Of a stretch of 64,000 nt of DNA, positions 63,521 through 64,000 are shown one piece after another. Source of the DNA: [Clostridium] aminophilum DSM 10710 (GTDB lineage Bacteria; Bacillota; Clostridia; Lachnospirales; Lachnospiraceae); assembly GCF_000711825.1 (NCBI RefSeq), contig NZ_JONJ01000002.1, positions 124,001 through 188,000 of the forward strand, read 5' to 3'. The translations under genes and the position numbers were made by a program. Each line of letters begins with the position of its first letter. The first letter of the stretch is position 1. Below the pieces are notes generated by a model. It was not told where the DNA came from. It saw only the letters and a program-made list of their open reading frames with translations, and ran no database searches.

Positions 63521-63572
63521 ACTTTGTTCAAACGAATACATTTTTTATGGAGAGGGAAGGGTTAGAAAGATT

Positions 63573-64000
63573 ATGAAAAAGAACAGAAATCGTTTCTATG
63601 GCAAAATGGGGCTGATACTTGCGACATCGGCGTGGATCGGAATCGCAAATCCGATGAGTGTACCGGCGGCAGTGAAATTTCTTCCGGGTGTCACGGCCGA
63701 GATGAGCGATCCGTCTTACTGGATGCGGGATCTGACCGGAACCGATGATATTCTGGCGGACCAATCCAAAATTGCATTGCTGAACCAGCGGATCCGGGCT
63801 TCCGAGGGATCCAATATGTTTGATCTGGACTCACTCAGCGCAACGATCAATGCAGCGGAGATGTCGTCAAAAATCCGTGAATCGACACGCAAGGAGCTTG
63901 CCGCATACGCGACCGGCGGCAATTATGCCGCTGACGGCTCTGTGATGACCCAGGTGATGCTGGATCCGGTGATTGAAAACTGTTTTGATCCGACGGCGAC
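63573..64000 (+). CDS. Secreted protein, 5' part (possible cell-wall hydrolase)
   Basis: An open frame starts at ATG 63573, preceded by GAGGGAAGGG, and runs off the window without a stop (142 codons). The N-terminus has a signal-peptide-like stretch (GLILATSAWIGIANPMSVPAA). The mature part begins MSDPSYWMRDLTGTDDILADQSKI, reminiscent of secreted SH3/NlpC-type proteins with DPSYW at their start. Enzyme domains, if any, lie beyond the window. Confidence 0.6.
   Translation, partial: MKKNRNRFYGKMGLILATSAWIGIANPMSVPAAVKFLPGVTAEMSDPSYWMRDLTGTDDILADQSKIALLNQRIRASEGSNMFDLDSLSATINAAEMSSKIRESTRKELAAYATGGNYAADGSVMTQVMLDPVIENCFDPTA

Overview
The window is chromosomal DNA of a low-to-mid GC Gram-positive bacterium, most likely a Clostridia member of the Lachnospiraceae type. 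The reasons are the CodY and LexA regulators, the ylxM-ffh-rpsP-khpA-rimM-trmD-rplS and rplU-prp-rpmA-obg gene orders, AGGAGG ribosome sites with consensus sigma-A promoters, an L27 precursor with a Prp cleavage site, cell-wall-binding repeat proteins and Na/H-type F-ATPase genes. No tRNA, rRNA, CRISPR array, transposase or phage gene was seen. Almost all genes are intact; only the first (codY) and last (a secreted protein) run off the ends.

Layout. 1-672: codY, 3' part. 673-3876: metNIQ methionine uptake operon, behind a CodY-like box and a Met/Cys-rich leader peptide with a terminator. 3895-4044: a 30-bp tandem repeat. 4103-12848: translation and maturation genes (ylxM, ffh, rpsP, khpA, rimM, trmD, rplS, rbgA, rnhB, yraN, rsmD, coaD) and a coiled-coil protein. 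13309-20295: SDR enzyme, membrane protein, pseudouridine synthase, recU, a radical SAM pair and an RNase E/G gene. 20479-25043: rplU-prp-rpmA, obg, yhbY, nadD, yqeK, rsfS. 25044-28059: purF, then the SOS pair lexA and a yneA-like gene, transcribed divergently. 28349-29911: an ABC-F protein. 30297-38217: polyamine synthesis from arginine (decarboxylase, speE, carboxynorspermidine dehydrogenase and decarboxylase, aguA, aguB) and a CinA-type amidase. 38214-42515: an accessory-looking block with a zinc-ribbon kinase, HTH proteins and secreted proteins. 42821-46739, minus strand: a CAP-domain wall protein, an HD-GYP phosphodiesterase and an EIIC-type membrane protein. 47295-54749: an unfamiliar three-gene operon. 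55055-61158: F-type ATP synthase. 61338-64000: a small secreted protein, an AAA ATPase and the start of a secreted protein.

The strongest candidate for an undescribed system is 47295-54749. It encodes a 1636-residue protein with an HD phosphohydrolase-like region, a helical-repeat region, a NadD-like nucleotidyltransferase, a possible GNAT region and a PRPP-binding-type motif. This is followed by a lactate/malate-dehydrogenase-like protein and an iron-sulfur-flavoprotein-like protein. Phosphoribosyl transfer plus nucleotidyl transfer is the logic of dinucleotide cofactor assembly, and the two followers look like redox enzymes, so an unusual nucleotide or cofactor pathway is a reasonable but unproven reading.

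Other points of note are the likely ATP synthase delta C-terminal domain fused to alpha with no separate delta gene, the Met/Cys leader peptide of metNIQ, three SOS boxes around the yneA-like promoter, structured leaders before rsmD, speA, rplS and rplU, and several families of short tandem or dispersed non-coding repeats.
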